Shown in pieces: positions 21,640-33,619 of a DNA stretch of 64,000 nucleotides. Source of the DNA: Chinchilla lanigera (lineage: Eukaryota > Chordata > Mammalia > Rodentia > Chinchillidae); the NCBI RefSeq assembly GCF_000276665.1, contig NW_004955463.1, positions 10,357,565 through 10,421,564 on the forward strand. Direction: 5' to 3'. The position numbers and the translations under genes are program-made. Under the pieces are notes generated by a model. It did not search any database, was not told where the DNA came from, and saw only the letters and a program-made list of their open reading frames with translations. The stretch's first letter is position 1; every line of letters begins with the position of its first letter.

Positions 21640-24600
21640 CTTACTAATTCTCAGATGTCTCTTTGACACAGTAATCATTTGGGGAGGATGGGAGAAGTTG
21701 TGATAGCATGTTTAAGCACGCAGATTTGTGGATCTATTCTTAGTGGTTTTGCTTGGAAAGGTTTGTCACGAAACTGTGGAATGTACATTTTAAATAAGCT
21801 TTCTTGATTATTCTGAAGCATAATGTCCACAGATGACAGTTTTACAAAGATCATCATGGAAAGAGAGATCAGAGTTTCTAATTTGCCCTGCCTATTCTTA
21901 AACTGTCCTTATGCATCTACAAGAGTTCCAGCACTTGTATCTGTTAAGTTGGTACTTTCTACTTGTTCATTCCAGCTTTTTCACAAGTGTGCCATGTCTT
22001 AATCCTTTCCCATGTCCACAAGCCCTTCCTACTTTCAGGTACAGGTTAGGAATCTCAGTTTTCCATGTTTTTCTTTAAGAATAATCCCCAGAATTACCCA
22101 CATTGTTGCTCTGGGTTCATTAACTAGCCCGTGAGTACACCCATTCTTTCTGGACAGTGAATATTTATTGATGTAGTTAAAGAATACATTTTTTAAAAAT
22201 CTCTTTTAGTGAAGTTATATTTTCAGCTCTATTAATCTGGTAGAATCTTCACATCTGTATATTTCTCAAATCAAATTGCATGGTCCAATCACCTCTCTGT
22301 TTGAGTGAGTCACCCCTTTTACTCAGGAGCAAAACTAAACTCTCTGTCTCTAATTATTCCATGTTTTGCCCAGTTGACCCACTCCTGAATGGACATGAAC
22401 AGCTGTGCTAACAGTTTTAATCTTTTGAGTGATTTCCACAATTCCTCTCTCCTGCTTACATCCTTGAACATCAGCAGAAATCCAAGCGTCAGTATCTCAC
22501 GGCACAATACAAATGACTGTCTCACTGCAATTGTTTACATTCTCTGATATGATCTTAACAATCTTTCCTTCCACTTGCTTAAATTGCTCAATACCCTTTG
22601 GGATTACTATCACAACTATATTGTATTCTCAACCTCTTCTTTGAATCATCTCCTTATACGTTTGCTGAAAAGTTACAGCAAGGAAGACACCTTGTACCTC
22701 TACTACCTTGCATGAAGACTGCTTTATCTTCTACCCTCCACACAGCTCAAAGCCACTGAAACCTCTTGAAAATCATTTCTACTCCTTCTTTCTTCCAAAC
22801 ACCAGCCTTTCCCAGGTTCAACTCATCAGTTTTTCTCAGTTCTCACGTCTAGCAGTCACTGCCCTGTGCTGGCATTTACACTCTCCATTCACAGAGCACC
22901 TCACCTCAGCCATGATTTTTCCAAATTTTCATGCACGGAAACGACATGCACAAACCCCACAGTCCTAGGACTTTGATCTACTTGTTCCTGTAACAGTCCC
23001 TCAATTTCAGTTACACGATCATTCTCAAGATATTGTCATTATCTCTAGCTTCACTACTGCTAACAATGTTAGTTTCAAATATTTTGACTTCTAGTTATGA
23101 AATTACATTAATCAACACCCTTACTTAATATTTTCCTTAAAACAGCTTTTTGACCTCATAAAAATCTGCAGTCCATCAACTGTAACACCATTTCCCCCTC
23201 TCTGACTACAGGTCCTCTCTTTCCACAGAAATCTGTATTTTTTAGTCCATCCCTGCAAGTCTCTGCAGACCTTTAAATTTTTCACAGTCTGTCTCCCAGC
23301 ATTCTATTCACCTGTAATGTTCTTCACTCTGATTAAGCTGAACTATCTTTTCATATCTCTGAAGCATTACCTCAAGAAGAAGATTCACTAATTGGACTTG
23401 CTTTAAATTTAAGTGCATAGTATCTAGAGAAATTCCAAAATGAACAGATAATCCTGATGGATTTTGTGATTACCTTCACTTAGCCATTTGGTAATATGCC
23501 AATTCATGTCTTTACCTTAAATATTTAATGCCCATACCTGGCATACTGATAACCTTGAACACAATAAATGTACTTAAATGAGAATTATTTAATATTTTCC
23601 AAAAATTCCACCACCCTGTTGTATTTTTTCTTTTGTTATAGTTTCTTTATTGTAGTTTCCTTTACTATGGAGAAAATGTTGCCCCTACATCAGGACAAGG
23701 ACATTTGTGCCTCAAATTCCACTCACTAGTATCATTTTGAATATTTAATCTATACCCCTAAACAATTTCTTTTCTGAATCCCCAAATTTCTCTTATTAAC
23801 ATGTCCTTTCAAAACATTTAAAAATAGTTTCTCTTACTGTCATGTAACCTTGAAGTAGAGTCCTAGTCTCTGCTCCAATTCATGGAAAAAAACTGTTATG
23901 AAAGTTAACTCCTTAGATTTGTTATTTTCACATATTCACCTCTTATATTACTCTCCACCTAGTCTGAATCATCAAACCCAGTACTCTACCTGCATAGTGA
24001 CTACAAGCATGGATCTTCTACATTCTTCCATGGCCAGTGATTAGTTCTCCATCATCTGACAAGTACTCTGTACAGTATTTAAGGTAATTGGTTAATTCAT
24101 CTGTCCTGAAGTGTACTTTGCTTCTAGATACTGTACTCTGCCAGTGTCTTTTTCACTTCACTAAGTGGGCTCTTTCAATCCCCTGTCATGGATCCACGCT
24201 ACCTGTGAAAGTTCTAATTAATAAAATGCTCTAGCCTTAGCCCTCAGCCTTTTATTCTTCTTTGTTCTTATTCTCATACTGCTTCAAATACTTTTTTTGT
24301 TTTGTTGAACTTTTAAGTGATCTCCTCCAGCAGTAAAGTGTAATATAGTCAACTACCAAACAATCAAAACTGGCATATTTTACTTGTACCTCTGAGTGAA
24401 CATGGTCAAAGAAAAATTATCACTTATGGTTTTTGAACCCAGTCCATAGCATGTCATCACCTCAAGAAAGGTACCACCATTGCCATCTAGAAACTCAGGC
24501 TACGTAGTAGGAGTGAGTAATTTTAATGTTTTCCTGTCTCTTGTGTTTTAGGCCCAATCTATTAATTGTGTCCTGCTACCTGTCCTGTCAAATTGTAACT

Positions 24601-24880
24601 AAAATTCAACCACTTTGTGCTATCTTCACTGATGTAGGATAATCTTAGAAGCCAACAGTCTGTATGGAACTCCTGCAAAGCCCTCCTTTCCAAACGCCAC
24701 ACATGCACTGTCATCTTCCTGTGGATGGTTTTCAATGAAGCAGCTATCATAATTTAAAACTTTTTATTTTAATGTAATACAAGAAGCTATTAACAAAGTA
24801 TATATAGGACCCTTCTTACTTCTATGAAAAAATGAGGCAAAATTTCATAACAAAATAATTAGAGAATAAAGATAAAAGAG
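21640..24880. other. Unique intergenic sequence, pyrimidine-rich on the plus strand
   Basis: Over about 22.0-24.6 kb the plus strand is rich in C and T (for example ctacctgtgaaagt, cctctcttccac and similar words) with no intact frame longer than 86 codons. The texture resembles an antisense copy of an old, unrecognised LINE or a decayed processed transcript, but I could not match a family. No splice-bounded exon was seen. Confidence 0.3.
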
Positions 24881-24884
24881 GCAT

Positions 24885-24995
24885 TTGTTGGCAAATGGAT
24901 ACAACTTGAAAGCATAATGTTAAGTGAAATAAATCAAACATACAAGCATAAATATCTCATGGTTTCTTTCTTATATGAGAAATTATATATATAGT
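24885..24995 (+). mobile_element. L1 3' UTR fragment (sense)
   Basis: The run ttggcaaatggatacaacttgaaagcataatgttaagtgaaataaatcaaacatacaagca is the sense counterpart of the L1 3' motif 'caaatggatagaactggagaatatcatgctaagtgaagtaagcca'. A MaLR-type LTR interrupts it at about 24998, and related sequence may resume after 25330. Confidence 0.65.
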
Positions 24996-24997
24996 TA

Positions 24998-25292
24998 GTC
25001 TCAGTTACTTTTCTCTCATTGCTCAGACAAAATACCTGACTCCCAAAATTAAATAAGAAAAGGTTTATTTAGCTCACAGTTTGTGGAGGTTTCAGTCCAT
25101 ACTTGGCTGACTCCAAGACATAGTGGCACATGGCAGAGGGCAATCATGGCCACGGAAAAGAGCAAAGCAATAATAGCGAAAGGGAGGAGCGCTGGGAAGA
25201 GCAAACCAAGTAGAACTCACAACCATGAATCAAAGCTCTAAAAGCCTGCACCATGACTGCATAAGGATCTGGGGGGACATACAGACATAAAC
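24998..25292 (-). mobile_element. MaLR-type LTR (antisense)
   Basis: The plus strand shows cagttacttttctctcattgctcagacaaaatacctgac, then aggtttatttagctcacagtttgtggaggtttcagtccatacttggctgactcc. The same block recurs at 39.67 and 48.57 kb. On the minus strand the aggtttattt word supplies an aataaa signal near the 3' end. The better-preserved copy at 48.57 kb has a typical MaLR 5' start, which supports this family call. Confidence 0.65.
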
Positions 25293-25293
25293 C

Positions 25294-25328
25294 GTAATCT
25301 ATCTATCTATCTACCTATCTATCTATGA
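25294..25328. repeat. (TCTA)n tetranucleotide microsatellite
   Basis: About eight tcta units with one ctac variant. A short reverse-complementary stretch (gataagataga) follows immediately. Confidence 0.9.
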
Positions 25329-25519
25329 TAAGATAGACAAATAAGAATAGGAAGTAGGGTAATTCAACAAATTACCTGTGACATTGTTTCAAAATTTTTT
25401 AAAATTGAGTGTTAATTTGTTTCAGTTATATAGTGATATTTTTGAAGCCAATCAATCAATGCATGTCCTTACACAGTATAAAACCATGAAATGACTTTTC
25501 TTTACATCTAGAATAAACT

Positions 25520-25985
25520 GTCACTGTGATCTACAAGACCTTACATGAACTTCCCTGTGATTATGTCTCTAAATTCATCCATCTGTAGGCCCTCAGTTGT
25601 TTATGATTCAGCATCTTCTTGATGTTCTTTCTGTCCCTTGAACACACCAAAATCTTTTCTATCTCAGAACCTTTGCAGTTGCAATTTATTTTGATTGGGC
25701 CATTTTCTTCCTATCATGTATTTGCATACTTCCTGATTCTGATTTGGGGCTGGATGCAAATAGTATTTCTTCACCAAGGCCTTCCTTGGTCACTCTAATT
25801 AAAGAAGTCCTCACAGTCATTTGTTACCCAGCTCTCTATTTTGTCCTTTTTGTGAAGAGACAAAATCAGTTCCTGAATTTGGCTTACTTATTGTTGTTTT
25901 GTTTTATATTTTATCACATTTCTCACCCTGTACTAAAATAGAAGTTGCTATAAATATTAAGTGCTATACTTCCAGGATGTAAAAG
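25520..25985 (-). mobile_element. L2 LINE (antisense)
   Basis: The plus strand follows the complement of L2 in order: ctttctgtcccttgaacacaccaaaatcttttctatctcagaacctttgcagttgc (25627), ccattttcttcctatcatg (25701), ttcaccaaggccttccttggtcactctaatt (25770), atttgttacccagctctctattttgtcc (25820) and taaaatagaagttgctataaat (25935). The 65-codon frame at 25744-25941 lies inside it. Confidence 0.75.
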
Positions 25986-25989
25986 AGCA

Positions 25990-27185
25990 CATGGAAAGTA
26001 ATCAACATTTAATACTTTTTCACTGACCAAAGATCTTGGTAAGACTTGTTATTCTGTACTTGTAGATCTGCTCTACAGTTGCTAAAATGTAGACTTACAT
26101 GGTGGGTCAACATGTTATTCTCTTGCTTCTGAACCACTGATCTTACACATCAAGCTTTCTTTGTGTTATGAATCTTTCCTTTTTATCTATTACTTACCCT
26201 CTAAGCTCTTGTTGTTAATTTTGTACACAGATACATTATTTTCTAGTTTATATTGTTTAAAATATTTTCATAAACCTTCATAAATTTTGAGAACTGGAAT
26301 TTGTAAGATGATAACTATTAGAGAAGGGACGAACTACAATGAATGTTTCAGAATTTTTTAAAAAAATCAAACTGTGAATCTTTTCTCCTCTATATAGTTA
26401 TTTTTGCAAAAATTAGTGTTTCAAATCCACGACTCAGTTTCTTCCTAAGTCAACTGGAGATTTCAACATTTCTTTTTAAAGATTGTTTTGACGTTGAGTA
26501 AAATAAGGTAAACAAATTACACAGTGCAAAGTTTGGTGTGGGGAAGTCATACAAAAATAGGAATCAAGGACTTTCTGGTGCACACAGATTCAGAAGAGGA
26601 GGGTTATTTTAGAAAGAGTCTGTGAAAACTGTTACTTCCTTGAACATACCACCTCATACATTTTAACTTTGCCATCACATTTGAATTGCTGTGCTACATA
26701 TTAGTGTTTGATTCCAACCCTTTGTTTATTATAAGGGATTTGAATGGATGATGTCTAAATACTTTTAACTCTGAAGTCTCTCATCAGATTCAAATAGTTC
26801 ACATAGAAGTTTTAAAGAAGCAAAATGTTTTACCTCTGAGCAGCAAAAGAGCAGTTTTTTATTCCTAGCCTTCAAAGCAATATGGATTTTTTTTAATCTT
26901 GTGTTTCAGCTTCTTTCTGGAGGGATGGTTAGAAGAAAAGAAAAGGTTGCACAAGAGATGGTAGTATTAGACCCTGGGTCCTTCGGGAAGGTGGTGTAGG
27001 GGATGACACTGCTTCAAGCACCCAAAGATGTCAGATATCTTTGTGTGAGGCATGATGGTAACAGGAAATAGAAATACTTTTGGGAAAACTATGGTGTGTC
27101 CAGCAGAGTAGGAAGCAGTTCAGCATCTAGTGGAGAAGTATTAGGAAACAGAAGGGATTATAACTTTAAGGTCTGGCCCTATGTT
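25990..27185. other. Unique AT-rich intergenic sequence
   Basis: No repeat or gene recognised. Confidence 0.35.
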
Positions 27186-27189
27186 ATTA

Positions 27190-27320
27190 TTATTTTATTG
27201 TACAAGTTTATAGGTACAGTGTGATAATTCAATATACAAATATAGTGTATAATGATAAAATAAGTGAAGTTAACTTGCATTTCTATCTCCTGAAACATTC
27301 TTTAAATTTTTATTCAACAT
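27190..27320 (-). mobile_element. Old L1 3' UTR fragment (antisense)
   Basis: The run ttattgtacaagtttataggtacagtgtgataattcaatatacaaatatagtgtataatgataaaataagtgaagttaac matches the antisense order of old L1 3' UTR ('aggtacatgtgataatttgatacatgcatacaatgtgtaatgatcaaatcagggta'). Confidence 0.55.
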
Positions 27321-27339
27321 GTAATACCACTTTTCAGCT

Positions 27340-27480
27340 ATGTGACCTTCACCAAGACATTAAATGTCTCTAAGTGTCAATTTTACCATTTGTAATAATT
27401 GGGATATAATCTACTTCATAACTCCTACTTCAGATGTTGCACAGATAAAATTTAAATAGAATGAAGCAATCAATATTCCC
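27340..27480 (+). mobile_element. MIR SINE (sense)
   Basis: Order: tttcagctatgtgaccttcaccaagacattaaatgtctctaagtgtcaattttaccatttgtaataattgggatataat, then gatgttgcacagataaaattt. It matches the central to 3' part of MIR. Confidence 0.6.
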
Positions 27481-27484
27481 CAAT

Positions 27485-27640
27485 CTTTACTGATAATAAG
27501 CATCACCAGGGTTTATGTCAAATAGAGAAATTATAGGTATTTATCCTTAGAAAATCTGATTTATTAGCTTGTTTGGTGGTCAGAATTTATGTTTTTAAAA
27601 ATAACCAGTATGATTTTCTTCAGGCAAATGTAGCAGCAAT
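27485..27640 (+). mobile_element. MER5-type DNA transposon
   Basis: Order: agcatcaccagggtttatgtcaaatagagaaattataggtatttatccttagaaaatctgatttatta, then ttatgtttttaaaaataaccagtatgatttt. It follows MER5A/B order with strong divergence. Confidence 0.5.
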
Positions 27641-27644
27641 GAAA

Positions 27645-29435
27645 TTATGATAGTGTTATGTGATGATGATGTTAACATTAGTCAATATTGTGAGGACTGA
27701 GGAATCCTGAAACAAATAAGTCAGCCTAAAGCAAAGAACTGTAAGACTTGTTCCTCCACCTGGTTCTTATTTGTGTGAAGGAGACAGATATTTTTAGTTA
27801 TTTGAAGCTACTACTATAGAGAGGTGAAGAGGCCCTCTCACCCCCCTATTGTCTCTCTTCTAACTAGCTATCATCTACTTATCTGTTTCCCAGAGCTCCT
27901 TCCTAACTATTGCCCTGAGAGCTAGCATCTAACTATATAACATACTACTTTCACTTAGTTTGGTGAACTAATGCAGCTTGGTCCTGAGTCACATAGTACT
28001 CAGAGATTTAGGACAGCTTCTAAGGATTACAGTTCTGATTGGTATAGATTGATTCACATTCATTATTTTTCAGTATAGTAAGCTCAATATGGTGACAAAA
28101 GAAAGGCATGTGAAAGTCATGCACTATAAGTATGGTGTTTAAATGGCAACTGTATCAAAATAATAACTACTTAGATAAAAAGTAATATTTTTCTTGTATA
28201 AAGGTGTCTACAAACACAACTTCAAAGATACAATTTCAGTACTGGTGTATAAGGCAGATGTGAAGCCCTGTGGGTTGCTAAAATTATTACTTTGTGTTTG
28301 GTTAAAACTGAGTTAATAAAAAGATGTTATTTTTCTTTACAGATCAGCCACAGGTTAGCAGGTGAACTGCTTTCAGACTTCCAAAGTTCCAAGAACCACA
28401 GAGTATTTCTGTTCCTTTCTATTCTAATTTGAGTCCTATTACCTAGTAATATAACTGTGATTCATTACCACCAAGAGACCTGGTGAAATTTAGCAAACTG
28501 TGTGACAGTATTGAAAGTATTCTACAATGTCCTTCTTGTCCGAAGCTTGCCTTTGGGTAGTTAGCTAAAAAGAAACTAAAAAGAAATGCCAAGGGCATTT
28601 TCTAACTGTAGGATGTATGCATAGGGCTGGAGGCTACTTCCTTTAGGGTGAGATGCTGTATCTACTCCCCCAATTCTTCTGTATGTTAAAGATTTTAGTT
28701 CCTACAGAAATAATGTACTAAGTGTTACCATGTTGTGTCAAGGTCTACCTTTGTATATCTGTCCAGCAATTCACAGTCCTGCAAATGCCTAAATAATACA
28801 TAATTGATGAATTATTTCACTCACGCATCATTGTATCAGATTCACTTCTGAACTTTAGGAGTTTAAGGTCAATTAGTTGCAATAAAGCATAAGCATCATA
28901 TAAAACAGATATTTTAAATACTATGCATTATGTGAGAGGTTTGAATAAAATGAGGCGAGGTTTTAAGACTGGTGAGACACTCCTGGGTACAAGTGTGGGT
29001 GCACACACACGTACTCTTCAAAACTTGAATTGTCAGCTTCCCATGCTGGTAATTCATCAGTAACTTTCAGTGTAGCTTCTTCCCCTTCTCTCGGAATGAA
29101 TGTTTGGTTTCTGTAATTTAAGAGTGAAGCATTGATAAATGATCAAAACACTGGAGAATAAATGTTTTTATCTCTTTAGGAGTAGCTATGATTAAAGAGT
29201 ATCACAGTAAGAAGATACTTAACAATTCCTTTCTACCTGTAAAATTTCAGACCCCACTGCGTGAGTGGAGAATGATTTAAAGTGAGAGAGTGAACAACTT
29301 TTCAGACTTCTTTGGAAACTTGCCATGGCAGCCCATTGTTCCTTAATCAATGTGAACATGATCCTTTGAGACAGACTACGTGAAGGGGCCACCCTTGCAC
29401 CTTTCTCCACTCACTATGACTTTGGCCACCCCTTT
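27645..29435. other. Unique intergenic sequence
   Basis: No gene or clear repeat. The single minus frame of 63 codons at 29219-29410 lacks family resemblance. Confidence 0.35.
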
Positions 29436-29439
29436 TTGA

Positions 29440-31990
29440 ACCCTCAACAAATCCTCTGCAGGTTTTCTAAAGGAATGATGCAATATTCAAGAATCAATGA
29501 ATGCGATGTAGTACATCCATGAACTAAACAAAAATATGATTTTATCAATACAAACAGAAAAAGCACTTGACAAAAATTGCACACACATTTATGATAAATC
29601 TCTCAGCATATTGGGAATAGAGGAAAATTTCTTCATATTGATAAACAACATGTGCTAAACATTTAAAGCTAACAGCATATGTAATGATGAAAAACTAAAT
29701 TTCTAAATAAGACAAAAAATAAGACTATAGTGCCTCCACTCACAATTTCTTTTTAACAGTATAAGTTCTAGCTAATACATGAAGAAAAAGAAAGAAAATG
29801 TATACCTCTCGTTAAAAGAAATAAAACTCTGTTCATATTTGGCATGATATAAAATCTGAAATGATGGGCAAAACAAACAAGCAAAAATAAAACTTGCAAA
29901 AATAAACCTCAGTTCCTGGATCTAATAAGTAATTATTGTAAGATTGTAAGATAAAAGTTTAATATAAAAAGTCAATTGATTTTTATATGCCAGTGATGAA
30001 TGAGCAAATATTGAAATTAAATGCATAATAAAGTTTATTTTTAGCAAAAAATGAAATAATTAAGTGTACATATAAAGAAGTTCAAAATCTCTAAGGAAAC
30101 TATAGAACTCAGATGGAAGGAATCATATAAAATGTAAGTGAGGAAATCCTCTATTCACATGGATATGGGGACAATATTATGAATATACCAGTTCTTCACA
30201 ACTTGATATTCATAATCCTAATCAAAATACTGGTAAATAATTTTGTGGGTGTTAAACTGATTCTGAAGTTTCTATAAAAGACAAAGATCCAGTACAGCTA
30301 AGATGGTATTGAGGAAGAAATAAAAAAAGACAAAAGAGTTGATTTTAGTCAAATACAAGATTTGTTATAAAACTACAATATCAAGAAGGGATTGTTTTGG
30401 TGAAAGAAGAGCCAAATAAATGAGTGGAACACGGTATGCTGAAGTAGAAGCACACATACTCAGTCACATTTGAAGAAGGAGCAAAGGAAACTCAATGGAC
30501 AAATTATAGCTTTGTCAGTGTATGGTACTCAAATGCCCAGACATCAACATGTAAGGCAAACTTATACTTTCACAAAATTAACCCATAGTTGACTGTGGAC
30601 CTAATTAACAAAGGGAATAGAGTGATAATCCTTCCAGGGGACAATAGTGGAGAACATCTGAGTGATGTTAAGTTTGGTGGTGCCTTTTAAGATAAAATAC
30701 CAAAAGCATAACCTATGAAAGACAAATTTGAGTGGGTGTTCATTACAACTAAAAGCTTTTCCTCTGTGGCAGTCACTGTAATGGTCAGAAAACAAGGTAC
30801 AGATTGAGTAAAAGATCTAGTAAATGACTATAATTCCAAATATTTAAAGACTTAAAACTCAACTATAAGAAAATGAAATATTCAACTAAAAGTGGGTAAA
30901 TATTAGAACACACACCTCAGCAAAGAAGAGAGAGAAGGAAGAAGTATGTAAATATGCTCATTGTATTTGCCAATGAACATTTGCACATAAAAATAAGTGG
31001 GATATTATTAAACACCTCCGAGAATAGCTAAATTCCAAAACACTGGCAACAAAATAGTCCTAACAAGACTGTGGAGCAATAGAAACTCTTATTCATTGCT
31101 GATAAAAATGCAAAATGATGTATTCCCTTTGGAATGTTACTGGTAAGAACACAAAGTGATATAGCTCCTTTGGAAGACACTTTGGCAATTTATAACAAAG
31201 CTAAGCATATACTTTGATCCAGCAATTGCAGCTCTTCATCCTTTCCCAAATGAACTGACAATTTACGTATACACAAAAACCTACCCACAAATTTTTATCA
31301 TATCTTTACACATAGTTCTGAGAATTTGGAAAATTTAAAGTCTTGAATAGATAAAATTTGGTACATCATGCAGTGGAACCTAATTAATATAAGACATAAA
31401 ACTATAAAACTTCTGGGGCATAAATGTTCAGCATTAAATATGACCTATAGAGTCACTAAAAGTCATGAAAGAAACTTAAATGCATATTTTCAGTGAAAGA
31501 CACCTATCTCAAAAGAATATTTCCTGTATCATTCTATTATATGTGTATCATTCTAATTATATGTCGTTATGGAAAAGATAAAATTATGAAGACATTAAAA
31601 AGATCTGTAATTTCCAAGGGTTCCACAGGACAAAGGAATAGAGGAATAGGTGGAGGATAGGATATCTAAGGCAATGAAAATGTGCTTTATGATAGTGTAA
31701 TGGTGGATACATGTGAGTATGCGTTTTCTAAAGCACATAGAATACAACACAAAGAGAGAATCCTAAAGTAAGCTCTGCACATCCATTAATACTGTATTAT
31801 TGTTGACTTACTGATTTTAACAAATGTTGTATAGAAATGGAATATTTTAATAGTACGGGAAAGTATGAGAAAGAATATTGAAGAAGTAGCAATAAATATA
31901 CTGTGGTTCATATAACTGTCCAGTTTTCCGGGCTCACAGGTTAAAAAAAAGAACCAGGGTTAGTCCTGATTTTCACCTCACAGAGTAGTG
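29440..31990 (+). mobile_element. L1: 3' part of ORF2 and 3' UTR (sense)
   Basis: The plus strand follows L1 ORF2 from the region after the reverse transcriptase core. Landmarks are acaaacagaaaaagcacttgacaaaaattgc (29551), gataaatctctcagcatattgggaatagagg (29593), gtataagttctagctaatacatgaagaaaaag (29759), attttagtcaaatacaagatttgttataaaactac (30345), atatagctcctttggaagacactttggcaatt (31158), actttgatccagcaattgcagctc (31212), and 3' UTR words ttccaagggttccacaggacaaaggaatag (31611) and atggtggatacatgtgagta (31703). Stops and indels break every frame. The 5' portion is missing, as in most L1 insertions. Confidence 0.8.
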
Positions 31991-32289
31991 CTGTATTCAG
32001 GCTTCACAGGCTCCTTCTTTCTTACTCAAGAGTGGGTTGAATTATTCTGCTGATGCCCAGGCAGTTTCAGAAATAGGAGTGAATCTCAAAGGAAACAATA
32101 GACATCACCAAGAACTTATGACATCACCAAGACATATTTAAACTTGCATTGTTATCTGTCAAGAACCGTCTCACCAAAGCTTACAGGGATGATTTTGATT
32201 TGTACTGACTTTTGGATGGGCTACATTTAATATAATCTCTAACATGGGAAAGGTAAGACATGCCCCTAGCCTTGTTAGAATTTCTGCTA

Positions 32290-32650
32290 TCAGATTGTTT
32301 TCTGTGTTCTTCTCTGCATTAGCCTTGTTTGCTGTAACAAAGAAGCTTAAAGTAGGTGGTTCGCAAACAACAGAAATTTGTTGCTTACAGTTTGGGAAGG
32401 TCAAAGTGTGGATAGATTTGGTGTCTGTGTGAGGGCCGTCTTGAATATAAAGAGGTGCCATCTCACATTAACCTCAGGGAAAGGAAAGAGCTTGGGATCT
32501 TTCTGAATTCCCAGTGATGAAGACACTAATGTCATTAGGAGATTCTATCCTGATGTCTCAAATGCTTCTCAAAACTCACATCTTTCTAAGAAAATCAAGT
32601 TGCAGAGAAGAATGTAAATATATGGATGTTGAGGAAACATGAACATTGTC
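32290..32650 (-). mobile_element. Old ERVL/MaLR-type LTR (antisense)
   Basis: The run ttgtttgctgtaacaaagaagcttaaagtaggtggttcgcaaacaacagaaatttgttgcttacagtttgggaaggtc follows the antisense of the same LTR class as 14.37-14.74 kb. It continues with aatgtcattaggagattctatcctgatgtctc. Overlapping frames (96 aa minus, 62 aa plus) are accidental. Confidence 0.5.
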
Positions 32651-32894
32651 TCTCACACCCTGGAATCTTCAGTTTCTTTCAACTCACTTGTGCTTCCTTT
32701 GCTCAATCTTCCTACTTACTCTTGCAGTCTTTAAATTAGTTATTGGTAGCAGGGTATCACCATATATTAAAAAACAAATCTTGTTTTGTGAAATAGAAAT
32801 TCAATCAGCCTAGAAACATCTCGATAGATAATGCTGCTTTCATTATACCAAGGCCACATGGATTCTAGTCATTTTCACCCTAGGTTAAGATGAG

Positions 32895-33330
32895 AAATGT
32901 ATTCTTTATCTATTCATGCTTTGTAAATCACTACAACTTAGTGGCTTAACACAATATTTATTATCCTGCACTTTTGGTGGGTCAGGAATTCAGACTTGGC
33001 TTGGTTGTGTGGTTCTTGAGCATGGTTTTTCCTGAGATTGGACTTAGGTACCTCAACTAGACTGCAGTCATCTGCAGTTACGAAGAGGGTAAGGCTTAGT
33101 TCCAAGATGGTTGTCTCATATGCTTGTTCATAGAGAACATCAGTTCTTGGCCAGCTAACTTTTCAGGAGGCCTCAGCTATGGGTTTCTTATAGGGCAGCT
33201 TGTATTTGATCAATTGGTATTTGGTTTCCTCCAGAATGATCCAAGGGAAAGCAAGGCAATAACCATAATGTCTTTTATGATCCACCATTAGAAGCTAAAC
33301 ACCATCATTGCACAATATTCTGCTGATTAC
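32895..33330 (-). mobile_element. Old MaLR/MLT-type LTR (antisense)
   Basis: Landmarks: tttgtaaatcactacaacttagtggcttaacacaatatttattatcctgca (32921), ggtgggtcaggaattcagacttggcttggttg (32977), actgcagtcatctgcagttac (33061) and gggcagcttgtatttgatc (33194). This order is common to old antisense mammalian LTRs. Subfamily not assignable by eye. Confidence 0.5.
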
Positions 33331-33439
33331 ACAGGCTCATATAATTTATTTGTGGAGGAGGACTTTATATAAGGTCATAGAGCACCAGAAGATGAGGATT
33401 ACTGGTATGGGATTATCTCAGAGGCTAGATGTCACGCTG

Positions 33440-33612
33440 AACCATGAATCACAGCTAACATATATTTTAAAAGATTTTCCTTCCATTTACTTAATGTTCA
33501 TAACCACTTTTCCTCTGGGTAGATTCCCCATTTTAAAGTTGAAGAGGCCAAATTTTATTGTCATATACAATATCACCCAAGCAGTAAGCTGTAAGGATGA
33601 ATTCTGAAGCTG
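33440..33612 (-). mobile_element. MIR SINE (antisense)
   Basis: Order: ttccatttacttaatgttcataaccac, then tagattccccattttaaagttgaagaggcc, then caccc-type and agcagtaagctgtaaggatgaattctgaa. It matches the antisense MIR ('cccattttacagatgaggaaactgaggc ... agctagtaagtggcagagc'). Confidence 0.55.
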
Positions 33613-33619
33613 TTTGATG

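Noticed and set aside
32101..32136. Direct repeat of gacatcaccaag
   Set aside because: A 12-base repeat at close spacing with no surrounding structure. Probably chance or slippage.
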